DNA of 33,245 bases from Nitrosomonas sp. (GCA_021774055.1 JAJFJL010000071.1:1-33245); one strand, 5' to 3'. Positions 8,006 through 17,082 are shown, counted from the stretch's first letter. The notes: a model not told the origin generated them from the letters alone. Translations and numbers: made by a program.

Positions 8006-8993
8006 TTTTGCCTGGCCCTGGATGTTGTTATGTTCACCTTTTCCCTGGTTAATCTGGCGTTTTATGCCGCCAGCATCAGGGTTAACTCAGGGTGTGTTGT
8101 ATGCTCCTTTTGTCGATACTAGCCAACCTATAAATACCACCAAGAAGATTCTTAGCTCTAAGAAAAAAATTTCATTACGTGCCTGGGCAGGAATCATCTG
8201 CTGGGTTTTGTTGGTGTTGGCAATAGCTAGACCACAATGGCTAGGAGAGGTTATTGAACTGCCAGAAAGCGGGCGTAATTTGTTACTTGCTTTAGATGTT
8301 TCTGGCAGTATGGAAATTGCTGATATGGACGAGGGGTGGAGCAATCGTTTAGATGTAGTCAAACAGGTGGCGGGAGAATTTGTTCAACGGCGCAATGGTG
8401 ATCGTATTGGTTTGATTTTATTTGGTAGTCAGGCTTACTTGCAAGCACCGCTTACCTTTGATCATGCAACTGTAAATACATTTTTGCAGGAAACAGTGAT
8501 TGGTATTGCCGGGCGTGAAACTGCTATTGGTGATGCTATCGGTATGGCGCTAAAACGTTTGCATAATACCAGTGGTGACACAGTGCTGATCTTACTAACA
8601 GATGGTGCGAATAACTCTGGTCAGGTGCAACCACTTAAAGCCGCTGAGCTAGCAGCGCAACAAAATTTACGAATTTATACTATTGGTGTTGGTGGCCTTC
8701 CTCAGCAAATTAGTGGAGTATTTGGTACGCAAATGCGTAATACAGCATCAGATTTAGATGAGGAAACCCTACAAGCTATTGCTGATATGACTGGTGGCCA
8801 ATATTTCCGCGCCACAGATAAAAAAACATTAACTGATATCTATCGTCAATTAGATAAGCTAGAACCTGTGCCGGAAGGTAGTCGCTTGGTGCGACCAGTA
8901 ACTGAACTTTATCCTTGGCCGCTCGGTATTAGTTTAATCCTAAGCTTTATTCTTGCAATCAGCAGCTGGAAAAAGGAAAGTAGCCATGGGTGA
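7998..8993 (+). CDS. batA: BatA-like vWA membrane protein
   Basis: 331 residues: membrane segments near the N-terminus (~8-20 and ~61-78), a periplasmic or surface vWA domain with an intact MIDAS (D100-x-S102-x-S104 in LALDVSGSM, and the later LLTDGANNSG), and a final membrane helix around 305-322. vWA proteins of this operon bind divalent metal and are thought to act with the MoxR ATPase in envelope maintenance or stress tolerance. The ATG overlaps the DUF4381 stop by 8 bp and the TGA overlaps the next gene by 8 bp. Confidence 0.9.
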   Translation: MFDFAWPWMLLCSPFPWLIWRFMPPASGLTQGVLYAPFVDTSQPINTTKKILSSKKKISLRAWAGIICWVLLVLAIARPQWLGEVIELPESGRNLLLALDVSGSMEIADMDEGWSNRLDVVKQVAGEFVQRRNGDRIGLILFGSQAYLQAPLTFDHATVNTFLQETVIGIAGRETAIGDAIGMALKRLHNTSGDTVLILLTDGANNSGQVQPLKAAELAAQQNLRIYTIGVGGLPQQISGVFGTQMRNTASDLDEETLQAIADMTGGQYFRATDKKTLTDIYRQLDKLEPVPEGSRLVRPVTELYPWPLGISLILSFILAISSWKKESSHG

Positions 8994-10689
8994 TTTTCAT
9001 TTTCTGCGCCCTGAATGGTTGCTAGGTTTAATTCCAGCGATCTTAATTCTAGCTTTACTGTGGCACAAACAAACTACCACTAGTGCTTGGCGTGCGCTAT
9101 TTGACCAGGCATTATTATCACGTTTATGGTTGGAGCCACCTGGGCATGTTTCACGTAAACCATTATTGCTGGTTGGCTTTGGCTGGCTGTTAGCTATTAT
9201 TATTTTGGCAACACCAGTATGGGAGCAGCAACCAGAGGTAGTTTGGCATGCGCCAATTTCACGAGTACTTATTTTAGATTTATCTGCATCAATGAATGCC
9301 ACTGATGTTGCACCTTCACGTTTAGAGCGAGCACGCTTTAAATTGATGGATATTCTAGATAAATCAAAAGAAGGACGTACCGGATTAATTGTATTTGCTG
9401 GTGAAGCACATATCGTGACCCCACTGACTGAAGACAATCAAACTATCTTAAATTTATTAACCGCATTAAGCCCAGAAATTGTGCCGCAAGTTGGTGATGC
9501 AGCAGCACCAGCTTTGCAAATGGCAGGAGATTTACTGAAACAAACCGGAGTTCAGCGCGGAGAGTTATTGTTAATTTCTGACGGAATTTCTGATGCCATA
9601 TTGGCGTTAAATCAAATAAATAGTTTGCGTGCAGATGGTCATCGGGTTTCTGTATTAGGTATTGGTACCGAACAAGGTGGTGTAGTGCTGAATAAAGAAG
9701 GAGATTTTAAAGAATATGCAAAATTTTATGCAGCACCATTACAAGAATTAGCAACTGCTGGAGGTGGAGTTTTTAGTCGTTTTACAGCAAACGATAATGA
9801 CTTAAATCAAGTGTTATTAGGCTCGTCGTCTGGTGAATCTTTGGATCAATCGTCAGGTAGTGGAGTGGATCGCTGGGTTGAGCACGGGGTTTGGTTGCTG
9901 CCAATATTATTATTGTTGGCCGCGTTCGCTTTTCGGCGCGGATGGTTACTTTGCTTTTCATTATTAATGATTATGCCACCGCCTGCACAAGCTTTTGGTT
10001 GGCGTGATTTATGGTTGCGCTCAGATCAGCAAGCAGAAAAAATTTTACAGCAAGGGGATGCGCAGAATGCGGCGCAAAAATTTCAAGACCCTAGTTGGCG
10101 TGGCATGGCACTTTACAACACCGGTGATTATCAAGCTGCCGCCCAAGCTTTTGCTGAGGCTGATGCGCCAGATGCTAATTATAATCGTGGTAATGCATTA
10201 GCGCGTGCGGGTGATTTAGAGCAAGCTGTCAGCGCTTATCAAGATATGCTGGCAAAACAGCCTGAACATGAAGATGCTAAAGCTAATTTAAAGTTGGTTG
10301 AAGAGTTGCTTGAACAACAAGAATCAGAACAAAATGATGAATCAGACCAGCAAGATGGTGATGATTCTGAGCAAACAACAGAGAATGATTCTGCGTCCGA
10401 AGATAATTCTGATGAACAAACTGCAGATGATTCGCCGGAGCCAGATGATTTTGGTGAAGAAAATGATGCGGAGTCCGATCCATCCGAAACAGAAGCAGAA
10501 GATACAACAGCAGATGAGCCAAAAGGTATGCCCCAGCCGCAACCTGATGATGAAATAGTGAATGAATTGCCTAGTGAAGAAGAAATTGCTTTAGAACAAT
10601 GGCTACGTCAGATACCAGAAGATCCGGCAGGGCTATTACGGCGCAAGTTTATGCTAGAACATTTGCAAAGGAAAAAAGAGCAACCATGA
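8986..10689 (+). CDS. batB: BatB/BatC-like protein: vWA domain fused to TPR and an acidic tail
   Basis: 567 residues from ATG 8986, which has a good AAAAGGAAAG at 8971-8980; a frame start 33 bp earlier lies inside batA and is unlikely. Order: membrane helices at ~11-25 and ~60-77, a vWA domain with MIDAS DLSASM at 98-103, hydrophobic segments at about 305-345, then TPR repeats (YNTGDYQAAAQAF, NRGNALARAGD), and a strongly acidic Glu/Asp/Ser tail of roughly 80 residues. It therefore combines BatB and the TPR protein BatC, a common fusion. The tail continues into a short conserved-looking end (EIALEQWLRQIPEDPAGLLRR). It overlaps batD by ATGA. Confidence 0.9.
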   Translation: MGDFHFLRPEWLLGLIPAILILALLWHKQTTTSAWRALFDQALLSRLWLEPPGHVSRKPLLLVGFGWLLAIIILATPVWEQQPEVVWHAPISRVLILDLSASMNATDVAPSRLERARFKLMDILDKSKEGRTGLIVFAGEAHIVTPLTEDNQTILNLLTALSPEIVPQVGDAAAPALQMAGDLLKQTGVQRGELLLISDGISDAILALNQINSLRADGHRVSVLGIGTEQGGVVLNKEGDFKEYAKFYAAPLQELATAGGGVFSRFTANDNDLNQVLLGSSSGESLDQSSGSGVDRWVEHGVWLLPILLLLAAFAFRRGWLLCFSLLMIMPPPAQAFGWRDLWLRSDQQAEKILQQGDAQNAAQKFQDPSWRGMALYNTGDYQAAAQAFAEADAPDANYNRGNALARAGDLEQAVSAYQDMLAKQPEHEDAKANLKLVEELLEQQESEQNDESDQQDGDDSEQTTENDSASEDNSDEQTADDSPEPDDFGEENDAESDPSETEAEDTTADEPKGMPQPQPDDEIVNELPSEEEIALEQWLRQIPEDPAGLLRRKFMLEHLQRKKEQP

Positions 10690-12413
10690 AGTTATATTTA
10701 GGATGGCCAGCTATTATCGGCTGGTTGCTGTTATTGATGGTTATGGAAACGCAGGCTACATTGACCGCTAGCTTAGATCGTTATCAAATCAATGAAGGTG
10801 AAACTATTCAACTGACCATTGAAGCTAGTGGTCAAATTTCAATCACACCAAGTACTGAGCCATTAACTAAAGATTTTGATGTCATGGGTGTTATCAGTGG
10901 CAGTAGGGTTAATATCATAAATGGGCAAGTGGATGCTCGCACCACTTGGACAATATCGCTGGTGCCCAAACAAAGTGGCGAATTAACTATTCCATCTTTA
11001 GATATTAATGGTGAGCAAACACCAGTACTTGTACTGCAAGTTAACCAAGCCTCGGCCAGCTCAGCAGACGCCGCACCGGTTCTTATTGAAACTACAATAG
11101 ATAAGAAAAATCCGTATGTGCAAGAAATGGTACTTTACACAGTCCGTGTTTTTTATACTATTAATTTAGCGCAGGCTAGTTTAAGCGACCCACAAGCAGA
11201 GAATATGCTAGTCCACGCGATTGACGAAGACCGCAATTATACTGACATACGTAACGGTACAGCCTACCAAGTTGTTGAGCGCGAATATGCTGTTTTTCCA
11301 CAGACCAGTGGTGAGTTTGTTTTGTCTGCGCCAATCTTAAATGCACAAATTCCTAATGATAATTCACAGAGTAACTCGCTATTTGATAGTTTTTTTACTG
11401 CAACTCGTCCAATTCGTTTGCGTGGTGACCCATATACTATTACCGTCCAGCCACGCCCAGATCAGAGTGTAAGCCCTTATTGGCTACCAGCAGAAGCTGT
11501 TGAGTTAACTGAAAGCTGGCAACCATCGCAAGAAGATTTCTCGGTCAATGAACCAGTAACAAGAACAATTACTATCAGAGCAACAGCAATGGCAGGGGAT
11601 CAACTGCCAGATTTGCAGATACCTGAAATAGAAGGCTTTAAGATATATCCAGATCGTGCGCAAGCGAATACCTACAACTTGCCACAAAATATTGAAGGTG
11701 AAAAAACGTTACGAATTACTTACGTTCCCACACAAGCTGGTGAATATACCTTACCAGCAGTTAAGTTAAATTGGTGGGACACAAAAACTAATCAACAGCA
11801 AATAGCCACACTTGCGGAGCATGTTATTGAAGTAAAGCCGTTAGAAAATACACAGCAGGTTGATGCTGCATTACTTAATGAATTAATTCAGCATAAAGAA
11901 ACTATAGCTAGTAGCAATGAAAGCACGCTATCCTCAGCTTTGCCAGCAGACCCTAAGTCTTTGTCAAATGGCACTCATGTAGCATGGTTCTGGGCAAGCC
12001 TTATATTTGCAGCATTATGGCTATTAACACTAGGGCTGTGGTGGCGTAATCATTATTCAGCAATAGCCCAACCAGAAAATAAACCTCAGCCGTTTGAAGA
12101 TGTAAGTATTAGAAAAACAAGAAAATATTTTTTATCTGCTTGCAATAATAATAATCCACATTTGGCACGCCAATATCTACTCCAGTGGGCGGCTAAACAT
12201 TGGCCACAATCTCCACCAACAGGTCTTAATGACCTCGCCGAGCGTCTAGATAATCGTGTAGCAATTAATATGTTAGTCGCATTAGACCAAACACTTTATA
12301 AAAAAGAAGATGATAATTGGGATGGGTATAAATTAACTAAAGTAATTAATAAACTGCCAAAACAACAGAGTAAATCGAATAAGAAAATAGTGCTGCCAGG
12401 TTTGTATAGATAA
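10686..12413 (+). CDS. batD: BatD-like exported protein with C-terminal membrane helix
   Basis: The chosen start ATG 10686 forms an ATGA overlap with the previous gene and opens with a clear signal peptide (MKLYLGWPAI ... METQA), giving 575 residues; an in-frame ATG at 10599 would put 29 unlikely residues in front. The exported part has repeated beta-rich segments typical of BatD (DRYQINEGETIQLTIEA, TYVPTQAGEYTLPAVKLNWW). One membrane helix follows at about 435-457 (AWFWASLIFAALWLLTLGL), then a cytoplasmic tail. It is the last gene of the operon. No simple terminator with a T-run follows; instead there is a cluster of palindromes. Confidence 0.9.
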   Translation: MKLYLGWPAIIGWLLLLMVMETQATLTASLDRYQINEGETIQLTIEASGQISITPSTEPLTKDFDVMGVISGSRVNIINGQVDARTTWTISLVPKQSGELTIPSLDINGEQTPVLVLQVNQASASSADAAPVLIETTIDKKNPYVQEMVLYTVRVFYTINLAQASLSDPQAENMLVHAIDEDRNYTDIRNGTAYQVVEREYAVFPQTSGEFVLSAPILNAQIPNDNSQSNSLFDSFFTATRPIRLRGDPYTITVQPRPDQSVSPYWLPAEAVELTESWQPSQEDFSVNEPVTRTITIRATAMAGDQLPDLQIPEIEGFKIYPDRAQANTYNLPQNIEGEKTLRITYVPTQAGEYTLPAVKLNWWDTKTNQQQIATLAEHVIEVKPLENTQQVDAALLNELIQHKETIASSNESTLSSALPADPKSLSNGTHVAWFWASLIFAALWLLTLGLWWRNHYSAIAQPENKPQPFEDVSIRKTRKYFLSACNNNNPHLARQYLLQWAAKHWPQSPPTGLNDLAERLDNRVAINMLVALDQTLYKKEDDNWDGYKLTKVINKLPKQQSKSNKKIVLPGLYR

Positions 12414-12474
12414 CCTGAGGGACGAGGCAAGGTTATTATTTTTTGAGTGCTGGCTTGATGAAAGCGTCCTTTTT

Positions 12475-12553
12475 CGTCATTCCTGCATGCCTTTAGCAGG
12501 AATCTATACCGGGGCCCATCCTGGATTCCTGCTAGAAACATGCAGGAATGACG
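12475..12553. repeat. Palindromic repeat CGTCATTCCTGCATG ... CATGCAGGAATGACG
   Basis: Arms of about 30 bp (CGTCATTCCTGCATGC with AGCAGGAATC inside) pair around a GGGGCCC centre. This sequence type (TCATTCCTGCATG) is a widespread intergenic repeat in gammaproteobacteria. It lies 60 bp after batD and could act as an mRNA 3' hairpin, but has no T-run. Confidence 0.7.
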
Positions 12554-12592
12554 AAGGGGGGCTTAATTACAAGTTTTGTTCAGTCTTAAGTT

Positions 12593-12639
12593 GGCATCCC
12601 AAAAGTGTAAACTACTTTTGCATCAATATGAAGGATGCT
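12593..12639. repeat. Small palindromic repeat GGCATCC ... GGATGC
   Basis: GGCATCCC at 12593 and ATGAAGGATGC at the right end pair, with AAAAGTGTAA/CTACTTTTG forming an inner stem. The outer arms resemble those of the larger element at 16026-16143 (GGCATCCTTCAT ... ATGAAAGATGCC). Confidence 0.45.
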
Positions 12640-12671
12640 GAAAATTGCTTGCTTTAGCCTTGTAAAATACA

Positions 12672-12834
12672 ACCTAGATCCTACAAGTGATCATACACAT
12701 AGTGTGTAACAAATTGTTTCATAGAGTGAATTTTATTCTGCATGGAATACTTATTGATATTCCTAAAGAATAAAGTTTACTCTATGGAACAATCTGTTGT
12801 ACAAAATGTGTATGATCACTTGCAGGATCTAGGT
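12672..12834. repeat. Family A long palindrome, copy 1
   Basis: A 163-bp element starts ACCTAGATCCTACAAGTGAT and ends with its complement ATCACTTGCAGGATCTAGGT; the two arms of about 80 bp match nearly throughout, and the centre GGAATACTTATTGATATTCC is itself palindromic. A second full copy is at 17077-17244 and a half copy directly follows at 12851-12902. No coding content is visible. It resembles a MITE or a fold-back element. Confidence 0.8.
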
Positions 12835-12850
12835 ACAATAAAACTCACGT

Positions 12851-12902
12851 TATGAAACAATTTATTACAGATCACATGCACGATTATTTGCAGGATCTAG
12901 GT
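12851..12902. repeat. Family A half copy (right arm only)
   Basis: TATGAAACAATTTATTACAG then CACATGCACGATTATTTGCAGGATCTAGG corresponds to the right arm of the element at 12672-12834, with more changes. It is followed by the short repeat shared with 3857-3893. Confidence 0.55.
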
Positions 12903-12969
12903 TCAAGTTGTTAACTATAGTTAGATCTAAGAGACAAGGAAATAATACTTTATCCATTTATGCTTGCCC

Positions 12970-13049
12970 TTTTACTCTGATCTTTCGTTGGTCCTACGGT
13001 TACATAGAATAACTATGCGCCCTACGGACCGCCTCAAATCAGAGTAAAA
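12970..13049. repeat. Palindrome TTTTACTCTGAT ... ATCAGAGTAAAA upstream of the NUDIX gene
   Basis: Outer arms of 12 bp are perfect and an inner GGTCCTACG / CGGACCG pairing is partial. It ends about 50 bp before the NUDIX start, so it lies in or near that gene's leader or promoter. Confidence 0.55.
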
Positions 13050-13102
13050 TGACTGTACCTAAATTATTATTTACTCGTCCCTAAATCCTGCAAGGAACAT
13101 GT

Positions 13103-13669
13103 ATGAAATTCTGTAGTAACTGTAGCAATACGGTTGAATTACGTATCCCTGATGGCGATACATTACCGCGTCATGTTTGCACTTATTGCAATACTATTCA
13201 TTATCATAATCCCAAAATAGTTGTAGGTTGTATTCCTGAGTGGGAAGATAAGATACTGTTATGTCGTCGCGCAATTGATCCTCGTCGTGGGTGGTGGACT
13301 CTGCCTGCCGGATTTATGGAAAATGCTGAGACCTTGGAACAAGGAGCTGCTCGAGAAACTATGGAAGAAGCTAATGCGAACGTTAAGATTAATGACCTTT
13401 TTACCATTTATAGTTTGCCGTACATTAATCAGGTGTATGTGTTATTTAGAGCGCAATTATTAGATCTAAATTTCAAACCTGGTGTAGAGAGTCTAGAAGT
13501 TATGCTGTTTGATGAAAATAAGATTCCTTGGGACGAAATAGCTTTTCGTGTCATTCATGACTCATTAAAAATATATTTTAATCAGCGCCAGCAAGGAAAA
13601 CTTGGCTTTCATATGGGGGTTCTTGACAAAGCCCAGTCCATACCACGTAACCCTAATGTCACCATTTAG
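13103..13669 (+). CDS. NUDIX hydrolase with N-terminal zinc ribbon
   Basis: 188 residues. An N-terminal zinc ribbon uses C4/C7 and C26/C29 (CSNC, CTYC). The NUDIX box runs from G70 to A92: GFMENAETLEQ then AARETMEEANA, which keeps the catalytic R84-E85 and E88-E89. The usual Gly near the end of the box is Asn here. The family hydrolyses nucleoside diphosphates linked to another group, often ADP-ribose or NADH; the substrate cannot be read from this sequence. ATG 13103 follows CAAGGAAC at a normal distance. It stands alone between repeat clusters on both sides. Confidence 0.9.
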   Translation: MKFCSNCSNTVELRIPDGDTLPRHVCTYCNTIHYHNPKIVVGCIPEWEDKILLCRRAIDPRRGWWTLPAGFMENAETLEQGAARETMEEANANVKINDLFTIYSLPYINQVYVLFRAQLLDLNFKPGVESLEVMLFDENKIPWDEIAFRVIHDSLKIYFNQRQQGKLGFHMGVLDKAQSIPRNPNVTI

Positions 13670-13790
13670 AACGGTTGGCTTAAAAAGCTTATTCTTTATG
13701 TTTAACAGATTGTTACGTGTTACCCGCGCAACTGGTATTTAGGGTGCAAGGTACTAGTCTCAAGACTTAGGTTTTATTTTTTATACCAGA

Positions 13791-13953
13791 TATACTTCGC
13801 ACGCGATAGTTTCGGATTTTATAGTGTGATAATTTTTGTCAAGAACAAGGCGCTGAAACAAGCGCATAGCTAGCGATGTAATTGTTTCAGTAACGCTGAT
13901 ACTGGCAAAAATTATCTACTAGAAAACCGAAACTATGGCCGTGCGAAGTATAT
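13791..13953. repeat. Family B long palindrome, copy 1
   Basis: Begins TATACTTCGCACG and ends CGTGCGAAGTATA, with inner arms (TAGTTTCGGATTTTATAGTG / TAGAAAACCGAAACTA, CTGAAACAAGCGCATAGCTA / TAGCGATGTAATTGTTTCAG). An inverted-orientation copy with high similarity is at 21467-21629. It ends 18 bp before the carboxypeptidase start, so it occupies that gene's promoter and leader region. The rest of 13670-13790 shows nothing else. Confidence 0.8.
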
Positions 13954-13971
13954 AATGGGTCACTTTATCCG

Positions 13972-15096
13972 ATGCTTATGAAGTTTCTATTTTTATTGCT
14001 ACTTTGCTTAACTGCACCGTTGGTGTCGGCGAAGCAGCCAGATTTAACTATTGATGCAAAGTCTTATTTCCTATCTGACTTTCAGACCAACCAAGAATTA
14101 GCTAGCCACAATGCGCACATGCGTATTGAACCGGCTTCACTTACTAAATTAATGACGGCCTATGTAACTTTCTTGTCGTTGCGACAAAATAAAATAACAC
14201 TTACCCAGGCAGTATCTGTCTCTACTAATGCTTGGCGCATGATTGGCTCGCGTATGTTTATAGAGCCGAATAAAGCGGTGACTGTTAATGAATTAATACG
14301 AGGGATGATTGTACAGTCAGGAAATGATGCTTGTATTGCATTAGCTGAAGTAATCTCTGGATCAGAAGAAAGCTTTGTTCATTTAATGAATACAGAAGCT
14401 TTACGTATTGGAATGAAAAATACTCATTTCACTAACTCTACAGGATTGCCAGATCCTGAGCATTACAGTAGTGCTTATGACCTAAACTTATTAGCATCCG
14501 CTATTATCCGAGATTTCCCAGAATACTACCCGCTTTATTCATTAAAAGAATATACCTACAATGACATTACTCAGCCTAACCGTAATCGTCTGTTATGGCT
14601 AGATCCTCATGTAGATGGTCTGAAAACAGGGTGGACTAGAAGCGCTGGTTATTGCCTAATTACTTCGGCTAAACGTGATCAACAGCGACTAATTTCGGTT
14701 GTTATCGGCTCAACCTCTGCCAAAGTACGTAGTATTGAAAGTCAACGTTTACTTAATCATGGATTTCAGTTTTTTGAGACCTTGCAGCTATACCAAAAAG
14801 AACAAGAGGTTACAACCATAGAGTTGTGGAAAGGTGCGCAAAATTTACTTAAGGCTGGATTTAACCAAGATATTTACTTCTCATTATCTAAAGGCCAAGC
14901 AGAAAAAATAAAAGCAACTATGAAGTATAAACAACCTCTGATAGCTCCGATCAATAAAGGGCAAAGAGTAGGTATAGTAAAATTCACCTTAGATAATGAA
15001 CCACTCGCGACTTATCCGCTAGTAGCATTAGAAACTATTGATAGTACTAACCTACTTGGTCGTTCTTGGGACAGCTTGCAATTACTATTCAAATAG
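13972..15096 (+). CDS. dacA: D-alanyl-D-alanine carboxypeptidase (PBP5/6 type)
   Basis: 374 residues, peptidase family S11. It removes the terminal D-Ala of peptidoglycan pentapeptides in the periplasm. A signal peptide is clear (MKFLFLLLLCLTAPLVSA). The three active-site motifs are complete: SLTK at 56-59, SGN at 116-118 and KTG at 218-220. A C-terminal beta-rich PBP5 domain follows and the tail is suitable for membrane anchoring. ATG 13972 or 13978 could be the start. In many gammaproteobacteria this gene heads a dacA-ybeD-lipB-lipA cluster, as here. dacA or dacC cannot be separated from sequence alone. Confidence 0.93.
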   Translation: MLMKFLFLLLLCLTAPLVSAKQPDLTIDAKSYFLSDFQTNQELASHNAHMRIEPASLTKLMTAYVTFLSLRQNKITLTQAVSVSTNAWRMIGSRMFIEPNKAVTVNELIRGMIVQSGNDACIALAEVISGSEESFVHLMNTEALRIGMKNTHFTNSTGLPDPEHYSSAYDLNLLASAIIRDFPEYYPLYSLKEYTYNDITQPNRNRLLWLDPHVDGLKTGWTRSAGYCLITSAKRDQQRLISVVIGSTSAKVRSIESQRLLNHGFQFFETLQLYQKEQEVTTIELWKGAQNLLKAGFNQDIYFSLSKGQAEKIKATMKYKQPLIAPINKGQRVGIVKFTLDNEPLATYPLVALETIDSTNLLGRSWDSLQLLFK

Positions 15097-15126
15097 TCCT
15101 ACCTAGATCCTAACAAAAGGATAGAC

Positions 15127-15981
15127 ATGATATACCTTAACGGCAAGTTTATGCCGATTGAAAAAGCAACAATATCAGTACTAGACAGAGGTTTTATATT
15201 TGGTGACGGTGTTTATGAAGTAATTCCGGTTTATTCACGTAAACCTTTTCGCCTGGAACATCATTTGCTGCGCTTGCAACATAGTCTTGATGGCATTCGC
15301 TTAAACAATCCTTATGATAATGAACATTGGCATAATTTACTGGAACAAATAATTGATAACAATAAGGGTGAAGATCAATATATCTATTTACATATTACCC
15401 GAGGTGTAGCAAAACGTGAGCATGCTTTTCCAGAGAATACTGCGCCTACTGTATTTATAATGAGCAGCCCTTTACCAGAACCACCACAAAAGTTATTGGA
15501 ACAAGGTGTTACTGCAGTTACCGCCAATGATAATCGTTGGATACGCTGTGATATCAAAGCAATTTCGCTATTGCCTAATGTTTTGCTACGCCAATTAGCT
15601 ACCGATGTGCAGGCGGCAGAAACTATACTTTTAAGAGATGGTTTTTTAACTGAGGGGTCGTCAAGCAGTATTTTTGTGGTAAAAGATGGCTTGTTATTAG
15701 CTCCGCCAAAAAGTCATTTAATGCTACCAGGAATTACTTACGATGTTGTTCTAGATCTGGCAGAAGAAAATAATATTCCATATAAAGTTAGAGAAATTTC
15801 TGAAATAGAGTTGCGTGTCGCTGATGAGATCCTACTAACCTCATCTACCAGAGAAATTACCGCAATTACACGTCTTGATGACCAGCCTGTTGGGTGCGGC
15901 AAACCAGGCGCACGTTATAGCCAACTGCAGAAACTTTATCAGCACTACAAGAGAACTGTAATGCGTAATGAACTATCATAA
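15127..15981 (+). CDS. dat: D-amino-acid aminotransferase (PLP fold type IV)
   Basis: 284 residues of the branched-chain/D-amino-acid aminotransferase family. It transfers amino groups between D-alanine and 2-oxoglutarate to give D-glutamate. Visible are the N-terminal NGKF with DRGFIFGDGVYE (20-31), the PLP-binding Lys at ~144 in CDIKAISLLPNVL, and E176 in TEGSSSS. AAAGGA precedes the ATG. It sits 30 bp after the carboxypeptidase gene; both concern D-Ala, so a shared supply/turnover role is likely. A branched-chain or aminodeoxychorismate enzyme is less likely given the motif set and neighbours. Confidence 0.88.
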   Translation: MIYLNGKFMPIEKATISVLDRGFIFGDGVYEVIPVYSRKPFRLEHHLLRLQHSLDGIRLNNPYDNEHWHNLLEQIIDNNKGEDQYIYLHITRGVAKREHAFPENTAPTVFIMSSPLPEPPQKLLEQGVTAVTANDNRWIRCDIKAISLLPNVLLRQLATDVQAAETILLRDGFLTEGSSSSIFVVKDGLLLAPPKSHLMLPGITYDVVLDLAEENNIPYKVREISEIELRVADEILLTSSTREITAITRLDDQPVGCGKPGARYSQLQKLYQHYKRTVMRNELS

Positions 15982-16025
15982 GATCTGAATTCTGCAAGTT
16001 TATTTGCAAAATCAAAATAAAATAT

Positions 16026-16143
16026 GGCATCCTTCATTATTAGGTTCACATTTAAGGTAGGGTGCGTTTTACGCACCAACGTTATAAATGGCCGTGCATG
16101 GAATGCACCCTACTTGTACTTTAGGGCTGATATGAAAGATGCC
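16026..16143. repeat. Nested palindromes: GGCATCCTTCAT arms around a GTAGGGTGC element
   Basis: Outer arms GGCATCCTTCAT and ATGAAAGATGCC enclose an inner 57-bp element at 16057-16113 that starts GTAGGGTGCG and ends ATGCACCCTAC, with TTTTACGCACC inside. The inner one has the same ends as the elements flanking the TIR gene; the outer arms resemble those at 12593-12639. It looks like one mobile repeat inserted in another. The rest of the dat-ybeD gap holds nothing clear. Confidence 0.6.
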
Positions 16144-16174
16144 CAAAACATTTCATAATATTTAAAACTTACGT

Positions 16175-16441
16175 ATGACAGAACAGCCTTCACTTATTGA
16201 CTATCCATGTGCATTTCCAATCAAAGTGATGGGGAAATCTCAAGAAAATTTTATTCCAACTATATGTGCGATCATAAAATGTCATGATCCTGATTTTAGT
16301 GATGCTAGCGTGGAAGTTAGAACCAGTAAGAAAGGTGGTTATTTAAGTGTTACCTGCACTATTCTAGCTACTTCCCGTGCACAATTAGATTCCATATACC
16401 AAGAATTATTTAATCATCCAATGGTTACAATGGTGCTTTAG
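16175..16441 (+). CDS. ybeD: YbeD-like DUF493 protein
   Basis: An 88-residue DUF493/YbeD protein (ferredoxin-like, ACT-related fold). Typical features are the FPIKVMG near residue 15 and the SKKGGYLSVTCTI strand followed by a helix (AQLDSIYQEL). It is often found directly upstream of lipB and is thought to be linked to lipoate metabolism in a regulatory way; this is not proven. Its TAG overlaps the GTG of lipB by one base. Confidence 0.9.
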   Translation: MTEQPSLIDYPCAFPIKVMGKSQENFIPTICAIIKCHDPDFSDASVEVRTSKKGGYLSVTCTILATSRAQLDSIYQELFNHPMVTMVL

Positions 16442-17082
16442 TGTGTGCAACAAAACCTCCGCTAAAAATCAAGCCGCACGAAATAATTATTAAACAATTA
16501 GGTGTTGTTGATTATTTTGCTACCTGGCAAGCTATGCAAGATTTCACTAGTAACCGCACAGTCGATACACCGGATGAGATATGGCTGTTACAACACCCAC
16601 CTGTCTACACCCAAGGCATTGCCGGGAAACCTCAACACCTATTATGTAGTAATGGTATTGATGTCATAAAAACAGATCGAGGTGGGCAAATCACTTATCA
16701 TGGCCCGGGCCAACTAATCGCTTATCTACTGTTGGATATGCGACGTTTAAAAGTTGGTGTGCGTGAATTAGTCAGAAGAATGGAAAGTGCCGTGATAGAC
16801 TTATTGCAAGACTATCATATAACAGCAAAAGGTCGGATTGAGGCACCAGGTGTTTATGTTGATAATGCCAAAATTGCAGCATTAGGTTTAAAAATAAAAC
16901 AAGGCTATTGTTATCACGGCATCGCACTCAATATAGATATGGATCTAACACCTTTTTCTAATATTAACCCATGTGGGTATGCTGGATTGATCGTTACACA
17001 AACTAAAGATCTTGGTATTACTGATGAATTTAAGGTGTTAAGCCGCCAGTTCCAAGAAAAATTAATTAAAAATATAACCTAG
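16441..17082 (+). CDS. lipB: Octanoyltransferase LipB
   Basis: 213 residues. LipB moves octanoate from acyl carrier protein to lipoyl domains of 2-oxoacid dehydrogenases and GcvH. Conserved RGGQITYHGPGQL (80-92), catalytic Lys144 in NAKIAALG and Cys178 in NINPCGY are all present. The start is GTG 16441, touching the ybeD stop. The stop TAG (17080-17082) lies within the first bases of the palindromic element at 17077-17244, so the last codon or two probably derive from that insertion. Confidence 0.94.
   Translation: MCATKPPLKIKPHEIIIKQLGVVDYFATWQAMQDFTSNRTVDTPDEIWLLQHPPVYTQGIAGKPQHLLCSNGIDVIKTDRGGQITYHGPGQLIAYLLLDMRRLKVGVRELVRRMESAVIDLLQDYHITAKGRIEAPGVYVDNAKIAALGLKIKQGYCYHGIALNIDMDLTPFSNINPCGYAGLIVTQTKDLGITDEFKVLSRQFQEKLIKNIT

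Noticed and set aside
10283-10558. Several open frames on both strands opposite the batB tail
   Set aside because: They are produced by the repetitive Glu/Asp codons of the acidic tail.
12672-12834. Transcription terminators among the long palindromes
   Set aside because: The arms are far longer than in terminators and no T-run follows; the sequences recur elsewhere as dispersed repeats.
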